Positions 1 to 8,347 of a stretch of 64,000 nt of DNA are shown piece by piece. The stretch is from positions 868,001 through 932,000 of the forward strand of contig CAVSAJ010000001.1 of NCBI GenBank assembly GCA_963725895.1. The letters are read 5' to 3'. The first letter of the stretch is position 1, and each line of letters opens with the position of its first letter. The DNA is from Bog-473 sp963725895. Lineage in GTDB: Bacteria; Actinomycetota; Acidimicrobiia; Acidimicrobiales; RAAP-2. The position numbers and the translations under genes were made by a program. Under the pieces are notes generated by a model. The model had not been told where the DNA came from. It saw only the letters and a program-made list of their open reading frames with translations, and made no database searches.

Positions 1-1281
1 CTTGACGACGGGTCCGTCAACAACCCCCCATCGTCCTCAGGCGCCCCGGTAGACGACCAAGGGAACGTCGCGCCACCGCCGGGCCGGGCGCGGCCACGGT
101 GGGCGGGCTCCGTCGCCATCAACGTCTTCTCGGCGGCACTTGCCCTCGCCACCGCGGCGCTCGTCGTCCGCGGCCCCACCTTCGACGAAGGCCCGGTGCG
201 CCACCTCATGCCCCAGCCGGGCATGTTCGCCCTGTTCTGCGTGCTGTGGGCCGCTGCGGTGTTGGCGCCGGTCTCGCTGCACTACCGGGGCAACACCTAC
301 CTCTTCGTGCTCGACGCCGTCCCGATGTTGCTCGGGCTGGTGTTCTTGTCCCCGTCCTACTTCGTCTTGGCCTGTGTCGGCACCGAGGCGTTCGTCCTCG
401 CCGTCGTACGGCGGCAGCCACCACTCAAGGTGGCCTTCAACGTGGCCTCCGTCGGGTTGAGCACCGCCGTCTCCGCCGTCGTCTTCCGCGAGCTCCTCGG
501 CACCCACAGCCCGGTCAGCGTCGTCGGCTGGGCCGCCTCGGCGGCCGCCCTGTGCTCGGCCGCCATCGTCCTGTCCATCAACCTCCGCGTCGTGACCAAG
601 CTCAACGGCCAGACCGTGGAGCGCCGGACGGGCTCGTACGTCACCACCCAGGCGCTCATGACCACGGCGAGCATCTGCCTGGCGATCGTCGTCCTCGACG
701 CCGCCTGGTTCGACGTGTGGACCGTGGTGCCGCTGCTGCTGGTCGCCGCGCTCATCATCATCGCCTACCGGGGCTATTCGCGGCTCGGGCTGCGCTTCGC
801 GTCGTTGCAACGGCTCTACGACTTCAGCCGGGCACTGGGGACGGCCAGCCTCGAGCCGTCGTCGATGGGCGTCGACGTCTTGCGCCAGGTCTGCACCGTC
901 ATGCGAGCCAGGCGAGCCGAGCTCATCTTGGCCGAGCCGTCTGGGATCCCACGCCGCATGTCCTTCGACGAGCACGGGCCGTCGGGGATCGAGCCGATCA
1001 GCCTCGACGAGTCCTCGATCGTCAGCCAGGCCATCGAGTCGGGCAGCGCCTCGTTGCACATCAGCACGCCCCAGCAGCGCGGGACGTGCCACGACACGAT
1101 CGCGGGTGAGTACCGAGACGCCGTGGTCGCCCCCCTGATGAACGGGACGACGGCGATCGGCGCCATCATCGCCCTCGACCGCGACGAGGAGCTCGACACC
1201 TTCGACGACGACGACCTCCGCCTCTTCGAGACCCTCGTGGCGCACGCGAGCGCCAGCCTCGAGCGGCGCTCGCCTCGTTGA
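1..1281 (+). CDS. Sensory half (membrane + GAF) of a GGDEF-EAL protein, 5' partial
   Basis: The frame is open from the first base and has no start codon before a GTG at 196. A hydrophobic helix is already encoded at about 115-170, so the gene very probably begins upstream of the window. Several hydrophobic segments follow to about base 780 (a MASE-like membrane sensor layout), then a soluble GAF-like domain at about 800-1270. The frame stops at 1279-1281, but the next frame carries on at once with a linker and the opening of a GGDEF domain (THDMLTGLPN at about 1321-1350). This is therefore the input half of the protein that continues at 1404. Indels lie near 1262-1285 and 1370-1400. The ligand sensed is unknown. 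Confidence 0.75.
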   Translation, partial: LDDGSVNNPPSSSGAPVDDQGNVAPPPGRARPRWAGSVAINVFSAALALATAALVVRGPTFDEGPVRHLMPQPGMFALFCVLWAAAVLAPVSLHYRGNTYLFVLDAVPMLLGLVFLSPSYFVLACVGTEAFVLAVVRRQPPLKVAFNVASVGLSTAVSAVVFRELLGTHSPVSVVGWAASAAALCSAAIVLSINLRVVTKLNGQTVERRTGSYVTTQALMTTASICLAIVVLDAAWFDVWTVVPLLLVAALIIIAYRGYSRLGLRFASLQRLYDFSRALGTASLEPSSMGVDVLRQVCTVMRARRAELILAEPSGIPRRMSFDEHGPSGIEPISLDESSIVSQAIESGSASLHISTPQQRGTCHDTIAGEYRDAVVAPLMNGTTAIGAIIALDRDEELDTFDDDDLRLFETLVAHASASLERRSPR

Positions 1282-1403
1282 GGAGCTGCGCTTCGAGGTC
1301 GACTCCAAGTCCCACCAGGCGACGCACGACATGCTGACGGGCCTCCCCAACCGCGTGCTGTTCCTCAGCCGCGCCGCCGAGCGCGCTCAACGAGAGCAAC
1401 GGC

Positions 1404-2633
1404 GTGGCCATCGTCGTGCTCGACATCGATCGCTTCAAGGACGTGAACGACACCCTGGGCCATGCCATCGGCGACCGCCTGCTCTGCGAGATCTCCGAGC
1501 GGCTGCTCCAGGCGGTCTCGGGGCGGGCGACGGTGGCCTGTCTGGGCGGCGACGAGTTCGCGCTGGTCATCTCCGACGTCACCGAGGCAGACCGCGCGGT
1601 CGCCATCGTGAAGGACCTCCATGCCGAGATGTCACGGCCGATCGAGATGGACGGGCTCACCCTGGCCGTGACCGCCAGTGCCGGTATCGCCCTCGCCCCC
1701 GAGCACGGCGACGACGTCGCCCTGCTCCTCCAGCGTGCCGACATCGCCATGTACCTGGCCAAGGAGCGACGCAGCAGCGTCGAGGTGTACTCGGTCGAGC
1801 AGGACCAGAGCATGCGCCGCTGGCTCATGCTCGGTGGCCTCTTGACCCACGCCCTCGAGGACTGCAGCGAGTTGAGCGTGATCTACCAACCCGTCGGCGA
1901 CGTTCGCACCCGCCAGATCGTCCAGGTCGAGGCGTTGTGCCGCTGGAACCACCCCGAGCACGGGCCCATTCCGCCCGACGAGTTCATCGCCATCGCCGAG
2001 CAGATGGGGCTGATCTCGCAGATCGGCGACTTCGTCATGGGCGAGGCGTGCGCCCAGCTGGCCCGTTGGCGTCACGCCGGCCTCGAGCTCGGCATGGCGG
2101 TCAACGTCTCGGGCCGCGAGTTTGCCGACGCGAGCCTCGTCGACCGGGTCGCACGGCACCTGCACGCCCACGGGCTGCCGCCGGACTCGCTCACCATTGA
2201 AGTGACCGAGACGGAGATCATGGGCGACCTCACCCTGGCGACCAGCGTGCTCGACGAGCTCTCGAGTCTCGGGATCAAGATCGCCATCGACGACTACGGC
2301 ACGGGCTACTCGTCGCTGGCCTACCTGCATCGTCTCCCGGTGCAGAAGTTGAAGATCGACCGATCCTTCGTCACCAACCTGCCCAACGACTTGAGCAACG
2401 CGATCATCGTGCGCTCCTCCATCGCCATGGCGCATTCGCTCGGGCTCAGCGTCGTTGCCGAGGGCGCCGAGGACGAGCTCACCTGCGCCGTCTTGGCGGA
2501 CGCCGACTGCGACATGATTCAGGGCTACTACCTCTCCAAGCCCAGGGGCGGGGACGACCTGCAGGAGTGGCTGCTCGGGGGCGCGACCCTCGAATTCGCA
2601 CCCTTCCGCCCCGAGATGGCCCGCGCCAAGTAG
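1404..2633 (+). CDS. GGDEF-EAL cyclic-di-GMP turnover half of the same protein
   Basis: Tandem GGDEF and EAL domains that make and degrade cyclic di-GMP. From the ATG at 1404, the diguanylate cyclase core has DIDRFKDVND near residue 7 and an intact GGDEF at residues 48-52; I see no RxxD inhibitory site just before it. The EAL domain follows with VEALCRW near residue 173, EVTETE, IDDYGTGYSSL and LKIDRSF, so the phosphodiesterase residues also look intact. The first roughly 30 residues of the GGDEF domain are encoded upstream in another frame (1331-1400), so 1404 is not the natural start. The family commonly acts as a membrane-bound bifunctional sensor. Which activity dominates cannot be read from sequence. 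Confidence 0.85.
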   Translation: MAIVVLDIDRFKDVNDTLGHAIGDRLLCEISERLLQAVSGRATVACLGGDEFALVISDVTEADRAVAIVKDLHAEMSRPIEMDGLTLAVTASAGIALAPEHGDDVALLLQRADIAMYLAKERRSSVEVYSVEQDQSMRRWLMLGGLLTHALEDCSELSVIYQPVGDVRTRQIVQVEALCRWNHPEHGPIPPDEFIAIAEQMGLISQIGDFVMGEACAQLARWRHAGLELGMAVNVSGREFADASLVDRVARHLHAHGLPPDSLTIEVTETEIMGDLTLATSVLDELSSLGIKIAIDDYGTGYSSLAYLHRLPVQKLKIDRSFVTNLPNDLSNAIIVRSSIAMAHSLGLSVVAEGAEDELTCAVLADADCDMIQGYYLSKPRGGDDLQEWLLGGATLEFAPFRPEMARAK

Positions 2634-2644
2634 CGACGACGGCC

Positions 2645-2681
2645 CTCGCGGCCCGGCGTGTGCGCGACCACGCGCCGCGAG
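2645..2681 (+). terminator. Terminator-like hairpin after the GGDEF-EAL gene
   Basis: An 8-bp stem (CTCGCGGC at 2645-2652 with GCCGCGAG at 2674-2681) encloses a second 5-bp stem (GCGTG at 2656-2660 with CACGC at 2669-2673). It begins 11 bases past the stop codon of the EAL gene. No T-run follows, so this is either a U-less actinobacterial type of terminator or just a 3' structure. Confidence 0.45.
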
Positions 2682-2917
2682 AGGCGCGAAATCACACCGA
2701 TGTAGGCATCGTCGCCCGTGCCTGAGCCCGCACCGGGAGGCCGGCAGGCCAAGAACCCGAAATCGTGCGTTGAAACGGCATTCGGGCGCCAGTCGGTTCC
2801 CGAATTAGCGCCGAAAGCTCACTTTGACGCCTGTAGTCGGCGTGCGAGGGTCAACGTTTCGACAACGATTGGTTGCAATGCGGTTGCAACCTGGGAGAGA
2901 CTTTAGACGCGGGGAAC

Positions 2918-3113
2918 GGAGGGCACCGGTAGCACGGTGATTTCGCCCTCCTATCCCCCACCTGTACCAGTACGCGAAGGAGGTGGGACGCTATGAGGTG
3001 GGGCTGAGTCCCCGGCGGTCGATGACCGCCGTTCTAATCCATAGCACGTCTTCGCACCGTCCCCGCAAGGGCACGGGGTGTTGCTGTGTGTGTATCGACA
3101 CGGCGGGTCGCCG
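2918..3113 (+). other. Array of five perfect hairpins, candidate structured RNA
   Basis: This lies in a 640-base gap with no convincing gene. Five successive stems can be drawn: GGAGGGC 2918-2924 with 2945-2951 (inner ACCG 2925-2928 with 2935-2938); CCCACCT 2957-2963 with 2981-2987; GCTATG 2990-2995 with 3040-3045, enclosing two hairpins (GGGG 3000-3003/3010-3013 and GGCGGTC 3014-3020/3024-3030); CCCCG 3061-3065 with 3074-3078; and CGGCG 3101-3105 with 3109-3113. The third is a three-way junction. It matches no riboswitch, RNase P, tmRNA or SRP RNA that I recognise. It ends about 160 bases before the transporter fusion at 3276, so a leader or a separate small RNA are both possible. Strand is assumed from the downstream gene. 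Confidence 0.4.
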
Positions 3114-3275
3114 CCTTTAGCGGAGGTCTTGATCTTCGCATTGGCGGCGCCCGCCGCGTGTCGCGTTCGAGGGCCAGAAAGACGCGACCGCGGCCCCAAT
3201 ATGGGCCACTGTGTATTGGTGGTAGCCAGCGGTCGGGCCAGACGCCCCACATGAGCCGAGAGGGGGAAAGGCTCG

Positions 3276-5198
3276 GTGTCGCTCCTCAGTAGCCCGGCGC
3301 ATGCACGCCGGCGTCTCGGACGCCCTTTCGTGCGCCTGTGGTACGGGTTCACCCTCGCGTGTTCCGGCGACGGCATGGCATACGGTGCCGTCCCGCTGCT
3401 CGCGGTCGCCGTCAATCCGCACCCGATCGCCGTCTCGGCCGTCGCCGCGGCGGACAGCCTCCCCTGGCTCCTCGTCGCGCTGCCCGCCGGCGCGTTCGCC
3501 GACCGCTTCGAGCGCGGACCGCTCATGGCCCTGTCCAACATCTTGCGCGCCGGGATGATCCTCGTGGCGGCCTTTCTAGTCTTGAGCGGCCAGATGACGT
3601 TGTGGCTCCTCATCGTCGCGGTGCTCGTCAACGCGTCGGCGCGGGCGATCTACTACTCGTCGTACCAAGCGATCATCCCCGCCATCGTCGACACCAAGGA
3701 GCTCGAGCATGCCAACGGCGTGCTGTCGGCGACCGAGGCGGGCGTCGAACATCTGGCCGGTCCGGTCGTTGGGACCTCGCTGTTCGCCGTGAGCTCGGCG
3801 CTGCCCTTCTTCGCCGACACGGTGGCGCTCGTGCTCTCGTGCCTCCCTTTCGCGCGCTTCCGCTCCAAGGCTGACCATACGGCAGGCTCCTCGAGTTCTA
3901 TTTGGGAAGGGGCCCGCCTGCTCTTCGCCGACCACCGCCTGCGCTGGCTGGTCCTGATGGTCGCCTCGCTCGCCGGCCTGCAAGGGTTGGAGACCGGCGT
4001 GCTGGTGTTGCTGGCCACGACCGAGTGGGGTGTGCACACAGCCGCCTACGGCCTGTTCCTGGCCGCCGGGGCGGCCGGCGGGCTCGTGGGCAGTGTCGTC
4101 GCCGACCGGTTGGTCAAGCGTTTCGGCAGCGCACAGACCCTGATCGGCGCCGCCCTCGTCTCGGGGCTCGCGTACCTGATCATGGCTGTCGCGAAGAGCT
4201 GGGTGCTCGCAGCCCCGGCCTACGTCCTGGTCGGCTTGGCCGTGGGCACCGGGTCGGTGGTGGCGATCTCGCTGCGCCAGCGCCTGACGCCCGACGATCT
4301 CATGGGCCGCGTCGGCGGCGCCTGGCGGGGCATCGTGTGGGGCGCGGCCCCCGTCGGGGCACTCGCCGCGGGCGCCATTGCAGCGCTGGGCGGCCTGCGC
4401 CTGCCAATCCTGCTGGCGGGCGTGCTGCAATGCCTCGTGGCTGTCTTGCTCGCGCGGTCCGCTCTACCGCAGCATCCGCGACGCCAGTACCCAATGAGCG
4501 CCATCGCCATCGCGCATCGCGGCGACCCCGTACGCGAGCGGGAGAACACCCTGCCGGCGTTCGCGTCAGCCGTCGCGCTCGGTGCGGACATGGTCGAGCT
4601 CGACCTGCGTCGCACGGGCGACGGCCAAATCGTGGTCTTGCACGATCAGACGCTCGAACGCCTCTGGGGCGTGGACGTTTCGGTTGGAGATCTCGACTGG
4701 ACGGAGGTGGCTGCGTTCGGAGAGGGGCAACGCCGCATTTCCTTGCTCGACGAGGTCCTTCGGTGCGTGTCGCTGCCTCTCATGGTGGACTTCACACGGC
4801 GCGAGGTCGTCCCCGGCGCCCTGGCAGCGGTTCAGGGAGCAGGAGCACTCGACCGCTCTCTCTTCGTCACCGGCAACGTGGCGGCGCTGCGCATGCTGCG
4901 TGAGCTCTCTGACGAGGCGCGCATCGGACTGACGTGGACCGAGGGGACGGAGCCCCCGCTGACACTGCTGGCCGAGCTCGGCGCGGAGTACTGGAACCCG
5001 ATGTTCGCCTTCGTCACCGCCGAGGGCGTGGCCGCGGTGCACGACGCCGGGCGCACGGTGTCGACGTGGACCGTCGACACCCCATCCGACATGGCCCGCA
5101 TGCTCGACGCCGGGGTCGACGCCGTCGTCAGCAACCAGGTGGCGGCGTTGGTGGCGTTCCTTCGGAACGCCGGATCCACCGGCCGTCTCGTGGTCTAG
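3276..5198 (+). CDS. MFS transporter fused to a glycerophosphodiester phosphodiesterase
   Basis: Residues about 1-405 form a 12-helix major facilitator of the MFS_3/EntS-like exporter kind (GSPxxRxxxA-like loop ADRFERGP after the second helix). Residues about 408-640 form a GDPD-type TIM barrel: HRGDP, ENTLPAF, the VELDLRRTGDG segment and VLHD carry the expected catalytic His, Glu, Asp and His. The usual later NIEIK-like metal strand is replaced by MVDFT, so activity is likely but not certain. The GDPD part would begin naturally at the ATG at 4494, which has no Shine-Dalgarno sequence, and the two parts share one open frame. The start is a GTG preceded by a purine-rich stretch. The predicted role is membrane transport coupled to cytosolic hydrolysis of glycerophosphodiesters. 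A lost stop codon between two genes is the main alternative. Confidence 0.7.
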   Translation: MSLLSSPAHARRRLGRPFVRLWYGFTLACSGDGMAYGAVPLLAVAVNPHPIAVSAVAAADSLPWLLVALPAGAFADRFERGPLMALSNILRAGMILVAAFLVLSGQMTLWLLIVAVLVNASARAIYYSSYQAIIPAIVDTKELEHANGVLSATEAGVEHLAGPVVGTSLFAVSSALPFFADTVALVLSCLPFARFRSKADHTAGSSSSIWEGARLLFADHRLRWLVLMVASLAGLQGLETGVLVLLATTEWGVHTAAYGLFLAAGAAGGLVGSVVADRLVKRFGSAQTLIGAALVSGLAYLIMAVAKSWVLAAPAYVLVGLAVGTGSVVAISLRQRLTPDDLMGRVGGAWRGIVWGAAPVGALAAGAIAALGGLRLPILLAGVLQCLVAVLLARSALPQHPRRQYPMSAIAIAHRGDPVRERENTLPAFASAVALGADMVELDLRRTGDGQIVVLHDQTLERLWGVDVSVGDLDWTEVAAFGEGQRRISLLDEVLRCVSLPLMVDFTRREVVPGALAAVQGAGALDRSLFVTGNVAALRMLRELSDEARIGLTWTEGTEPPLTLLAELGAEYWNPMFAFVTAEGVAAVHDAGRTVSTWTVDTPSDMARMLDAGVDAVVSNQVAALVAFLRNAGSTGRLVV

Positions 5199-5497
5199 CC
5201 CGAGTAGCGGCCGACTTCGGTGTCGTCCACGTAGGCAACGCACTGCTGGGGGTGGAACCCACCCAAGAAGCCTTGCCGCGTCTTCTCGATGACCACGTCG
5301 TGTTGCTCGGACTCCCCGACGGTCAGCTCGTAGCGCTCGGTCGTCGAGGTACAGAACATCTTGAACTTCTTGACGACGGGCCGGTCGTCAACCGAGATCG
5401 TGAGGGGGCCAAGCGTCCGGTTGAAGCGGAATCCGACTGCGTGCCGCTCCTCCTCGCCGACCTCGAACTTGAACTCGAGCACCTGCCACACCGTCAT
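5195..5497 (-). CDS. Small conserved-looking protein of unknown function
   Basis: A 100-residue soluble protein starting MTVWQVLEF, chosen because GAGGAGGGA lies a few bases before this ATG; the frame extends further upstream, but that part is proline/glycine-rich and has no ribosome site. It is rich in beta-forming segments (VGFRFN, LTISVDD, KKFKMFCTS, YELTVGE, VVIEKTR) with no signal peptide or membrane helix. I do not recognise the family. The C-terminal phrase HPQQCVAYVDD has one of two Cys residues. It is downstream of RNase J on the same strand, 212 bases away. Its stop codon and that of the convergent fusion gene share the bases CTAG. Confidence 0.6.
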   Translation of the reverse strand: MTVWQVLEFKFEVGEEERHAVGFRFNRTLGPLTISVDDRPVVKKFKMFCTSTTERYELTVGESEQHDVVIEKTRQGFLGGFHPQQCVAYVDDTEVGRYSG

Positions 5498-5709
5498 CGA
5501 TCCCTCCTCTGGCCATAGTGGGACACACGCGTCGTCCGGCGCCGGAGCCAAGCCGCTACCGAACCGGAACCCGGATCCGGGCGGCCAGGCGAGACCGGGC
5601 GCGACGGGGTCGTCTTCGAAGGAGTATGCGCTCGGGCACCCGGCAGACGCATGCGACAAAAGGACCATTTGCCGACCGAGCCGGGCCTGGCGGTGTCGAC
5701 GCAGGCGCG

Positions 5710-7398
5710 TCAGACGATGAGCACGACGGGCACGATCATGGGGCGCCGGCGCGTGCGGTCCCCCACGAACTTGCCCAGCGCCTTGCGGGTGTGGCGGCTC
5801 AACACTTCGATGTCGTGCGCGCCGTCGCGGAGAGCTTGCGTCACCGCCGCCCCGACCACCTCGCTGGCCTCCTCGAGGAGCTCTTCGGCTTCGGGCGCGT
5901 GGACCCAGCCACGCGTCTCGATCACCGGCGGGCAGCTCAGGGTGCCGTGCTGGCGATCGACCGTGACCACGACCATGACCACGCCCTCCTCGGCCAGCTT
6001 CTGCCGGTCTCGCAACACTCCGTGCTCAATATCCCCGACCGTCCCGTCGACGTAGACGTAGCCGGCCGGGACCCGCCCGTCGCGGGCGATGCCTTTTGCG
6101 TCGAGCGCAATGACGTCGCCGTCCTCGCACAAGAGCACCTTCGCCGGGTCGATGCCCATCGACAGCGCGAGACGTGCATGGTGCACCATGTGGCGGAATT
6201 CGCCGTGCACCGGCACGAAGCACTCGGGCTGGGTCACCGCGATGAGGGTGCGCAGCTCGCCCTGGCGGGCGTGCCCGCTCACGTGCACCGCCTCGGCTCC
6301 CGAGTGCACGACCTCGGCTCCCCGGCGGTAGAGGTCGTCGATCACCTGCCCCACCGACCATTCGTTGCCCGGGATCGGGTGGGCGCTGATCACCACGACG
6401 TCGTCGTCGTCGATGCGCAGCCATTTGTTCTCGCCGGCGGCCATGAGCGACAGCGCCGACATCGGCTCGCCCTGGGAGCCAGTCGAGATCACGCACACCT
6501 CGCCGGGTGGAAGGTCGTCGACATCCTCGATGTCGACCTGGACCCCGTCGGGGATGCTGATGATGCCGAGACGCATCCCGAGATCGACGTTCTTGCCCAT
6601 GGAGCGGCCGAGGGTGGCGACCTTGCGCCCGTTCGCGACTGCCGCGTCGATGATCTGCTGGATCCGGTGCATGTGACTGGCGAAGCAGGCCACGACGAGC
6701 CGCTTACCCGACTGGGCCGCGAACACGCGGCGCAGGACGACGCCGACCGAGGACTCCGACTCGGTGAACCCCGGCTCCTCCGCGTTGGTCGAGTCGGAGA
6801 GCAGCAGGCGAATGCCCTCGACGCGGGCGAGCTCGCCCATCCGGGGCATGTCCGTCCGCCTCCCGTCGACCGGCTGCAAGTCGAGTTTGAAGTCGCCCGA
6901 GTGCAGGATCACGCCTTGGGGCGTGTGGAACGCGATCGCCATGGACTCGGGCACCGAGTGGGTTACCGGGATGAACTCGACCTCGCAGGCGCCGAGGCGG
7001 ACTCGTTCGCCGTCGGCCACCGAGACCAGGCGGGTCTGATCGAGCACGCCAGCCTCCTCGATCCGGTGCCGAGCCAGGCCGACGGTCAGCTCCGACCCGT
7101 AAATGGGCGCGCGCAGCTCGCGCAACAGGTAGGCCAGGCCGCCGGTGTGGTCTTCATGCCCGTGCGTGAGCACGATGCCGTCGACGCGGTCCTTGCGCTC
7201 GAAGAGGTAGGTGAACTCCGGCAGCACGAGATCGATGCCGGGCATGTCGGGATCGGGGAACATGATCCCGCAGTCGAGGACGATGATGCGTCCCTCCACC
7301 TCGATGCAGGCGCAGTTGCGCCCGATCTCGCCCAGTCCCCCGAGGAAGACGATGCGGACAGGCTTGGGCTTGGGCTTGGCCCTGTTGCGCTCAGCCAA
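5710..7398 (-). CDS. rnj: Ribonuclease J
   Basis: A 562-residue metallo-beta-lactamase/beta-CASP ribonuclease that processes and degrades RNA from the 5' end, with endo- and 5'-exonuclease activity in the family. The zinc motif HGHEDH is at residues 79-84, followed by the beta-CASP region (LLSDSTNAE, ACFASHMHRIQQ, ISTGSQGEP, SGHARQGEL) and a C-terminal domain ending near VPVVLIV. Length is typical. The start is a TTG at 7398 that overlaps the end of dapA by 8 bases, so the two are probably translationally coupled; the dapA-rnj pairing is common in actinobacteria. Confidence 0.95.
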   Translation of the reverse strand: MAERNRAKPKPKPVRIVFLGGLGEIGRNCACIEVEGRIIVLDCGIMFPDPDMPGIDLVLPEFTYLFERKDRVDGIVLTHGHEDHTGGLAYLLRELRAPIYGSELTVGLARHRIEEAGVLDQTRLVSVADGERVRLGACEVEFIPVTHSVPESMAIAFHTPQGVILHSGDFKLDLQPVDGRRTDMPRMGELARVEGIRLLLSDSTNAEEPGFTESESSVGVVLRRVFAAQSGKRLVVACFASHMHRIQQIIDAAVANGRKVATLGRSMGKNVDLGMRLGIISIPDGVQVDIEDVDDLPPGEVCVISTGSQGEPMSALSLMAAGENKWLRIDDDDVVVISAHPIPGNEWSVGQVIDDLYRRGAEVVHSGAEAVHVSGHARQGELRTLIAVTQPECFVPVHGEFRHMVHHARLALSMGIDPAKVLLCEDGDVIALDAKGIARDGRVPAGYVYVDGTVGDIEHGVLRDRQKLAEEGVVMVVVTVDRQHGTLSCPPVIETRGWVHAPEAEELLEEASEVVGAAVTQALRDGAHDIEVLSRHTRKALGKFVGDRTRRRPMIVPVVLIV

Positions 7399-8315
7399 AC
7401 GGGGCCGTCACCGCTGGTGGCCCGACAGCGGCCACGATCTTGGCCGCCTGCGCGTCGAGCTCGGAACTCGCGGGCCCCATGGGCAGGCGGCACTGCCCGA
7501 CCCGCAGGCCCAGCGCACGCAACGCCGCTTTGGCGGGGAGCGGGTTGGGGAACTCTGCGGAGGACTCGAACTCGAAGGACTCGAGGAGTTCGGCGTTCCG
7601 GGCGATCGCCGTCGCCAGGTCGCCGGCCATGAACGCGTCGATGACCGCCCGCAGCCGGGGGCCCGACCCAGTGCGAAGCCACACTGATGAGGCCGATCGC
7701 ACCCACCGCGAGCAGCGGCAGCGTCATGACGTCGTCGCCGCTGTAGATCTCGAACCCCGGCGGCGCCTGCGCGGCCAGATGCGCCGTGCCCGGCGGGTCT
7801 CCCGCGGCGTCCTTCAGGCCGACGATGGCCGGTACCTCGCGGGACAGGCGCAGCATGGTCTGCGTCTCGATGCGGCGCCCCGAGCGGATCGGGATGTCGT
7901 AGAGAAGGACGGGCAGGTCGCCGGCGGCCTCGGCCACGACGCGGAAGTGCTCGTAGATGCCGGCCTGGGAGGGCCGGTTGTAATAGGGGGTCACCACGAG
8001 CACGCCGTCGACGCCGGACTCGGTGGCGGCGCGGGTCATGGCGATGGAGTGCGCGGTGTCGTTGGAGCCCGACCCGGCGATGACCGGGATGGTCACCGCC
8101 TCGGCCACGGCGCGCCAGAGGTCCACCTTCTCGTCGTCGGTGAGGACAGAGCTCTCGCCGGTCGAACCCGACAGCACGAGCGCGTCGCTCCCGTGCGCGG
8201 CCAGCCAACGCGCCAGCTCTTGGGCTGCAGGCAGGTCGAGCGCACCGTCCTCGTCGAACGGCGTCACCATGGCGGTGATCACCCGCCCGAAGCGGGGCGA
8301 GTCCGAAGGGCTCAT
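7391..8315 (-). CDS. dapA: 4-hydroxy-tetrahydrodipicolinate synthase (frameshifted)
   Basis: Condenses pyruvate with aspartate semialdehyde in the first committed step of lysine and diaminopimelate synthesis. The frame from 8315 contains the SGSTGESS loop, the catalytic Tyr in TPYYNRPSQ and the Schiff-base Lys in VGLKDAAGD. After ISVASHWVGP it leaves the family sequence at a run of five C bases near 7655. Removing one C joins it to the remaining segment (RAVIDAFMAGD...VTAPFG), which ends at 7391. Reassembled length is about 307 residues, as expected. An intact lysine and cell-wall pathway would need this gene, so I read the break as a sequencing error. Its end overlaps rnj. Confidence 0.9.
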
Positions 8316-8347
8316 TGCCCCTTCACGCTACCAGTGCAGGGGTGCGA

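Noticed and set aside
37..1350. A 437-codon open frame on the minus strand
   Set aside because: Opposite the GAF/GGDEF gene; low-complexity Gly/Asp/Arg/His sequence with no motif.
2978..3006. A leader peptide: AAGGAGGT followed 6 bases later by ATG AGG TGG GGC TGA
   Set aside because: Only four codons, with the Shine-Dalgarno sequence locked in a 7-bp stem. It is too short to support as a gene, though it may matter if the structured RNA controls translation.
2990..3045. Possible tRNA, because GTTCTAATCC resembles a T-loop
   Set aside because: No T-stem pairs around it and no cloverleaf with a 7-bp acceptor, D-arm and anticodon arm can be drawn. The pairing fits a three-way junction instead.
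5518..7632. A 704-codon open frame on the plus strand
   Set aside because: It is antisense to RNase J and dapA, is rich in His, Asp, Arg and Val in the way GC-rich shadow frames are, and has no recognisable domain.
7640..7670. Programmed ribosomal frameshifting in dapA
   Set aside because: The site is a plain C run without a slippery heptamer or stimulatory structure, and similar one-base breaks occur in many unrelated genes of the window.
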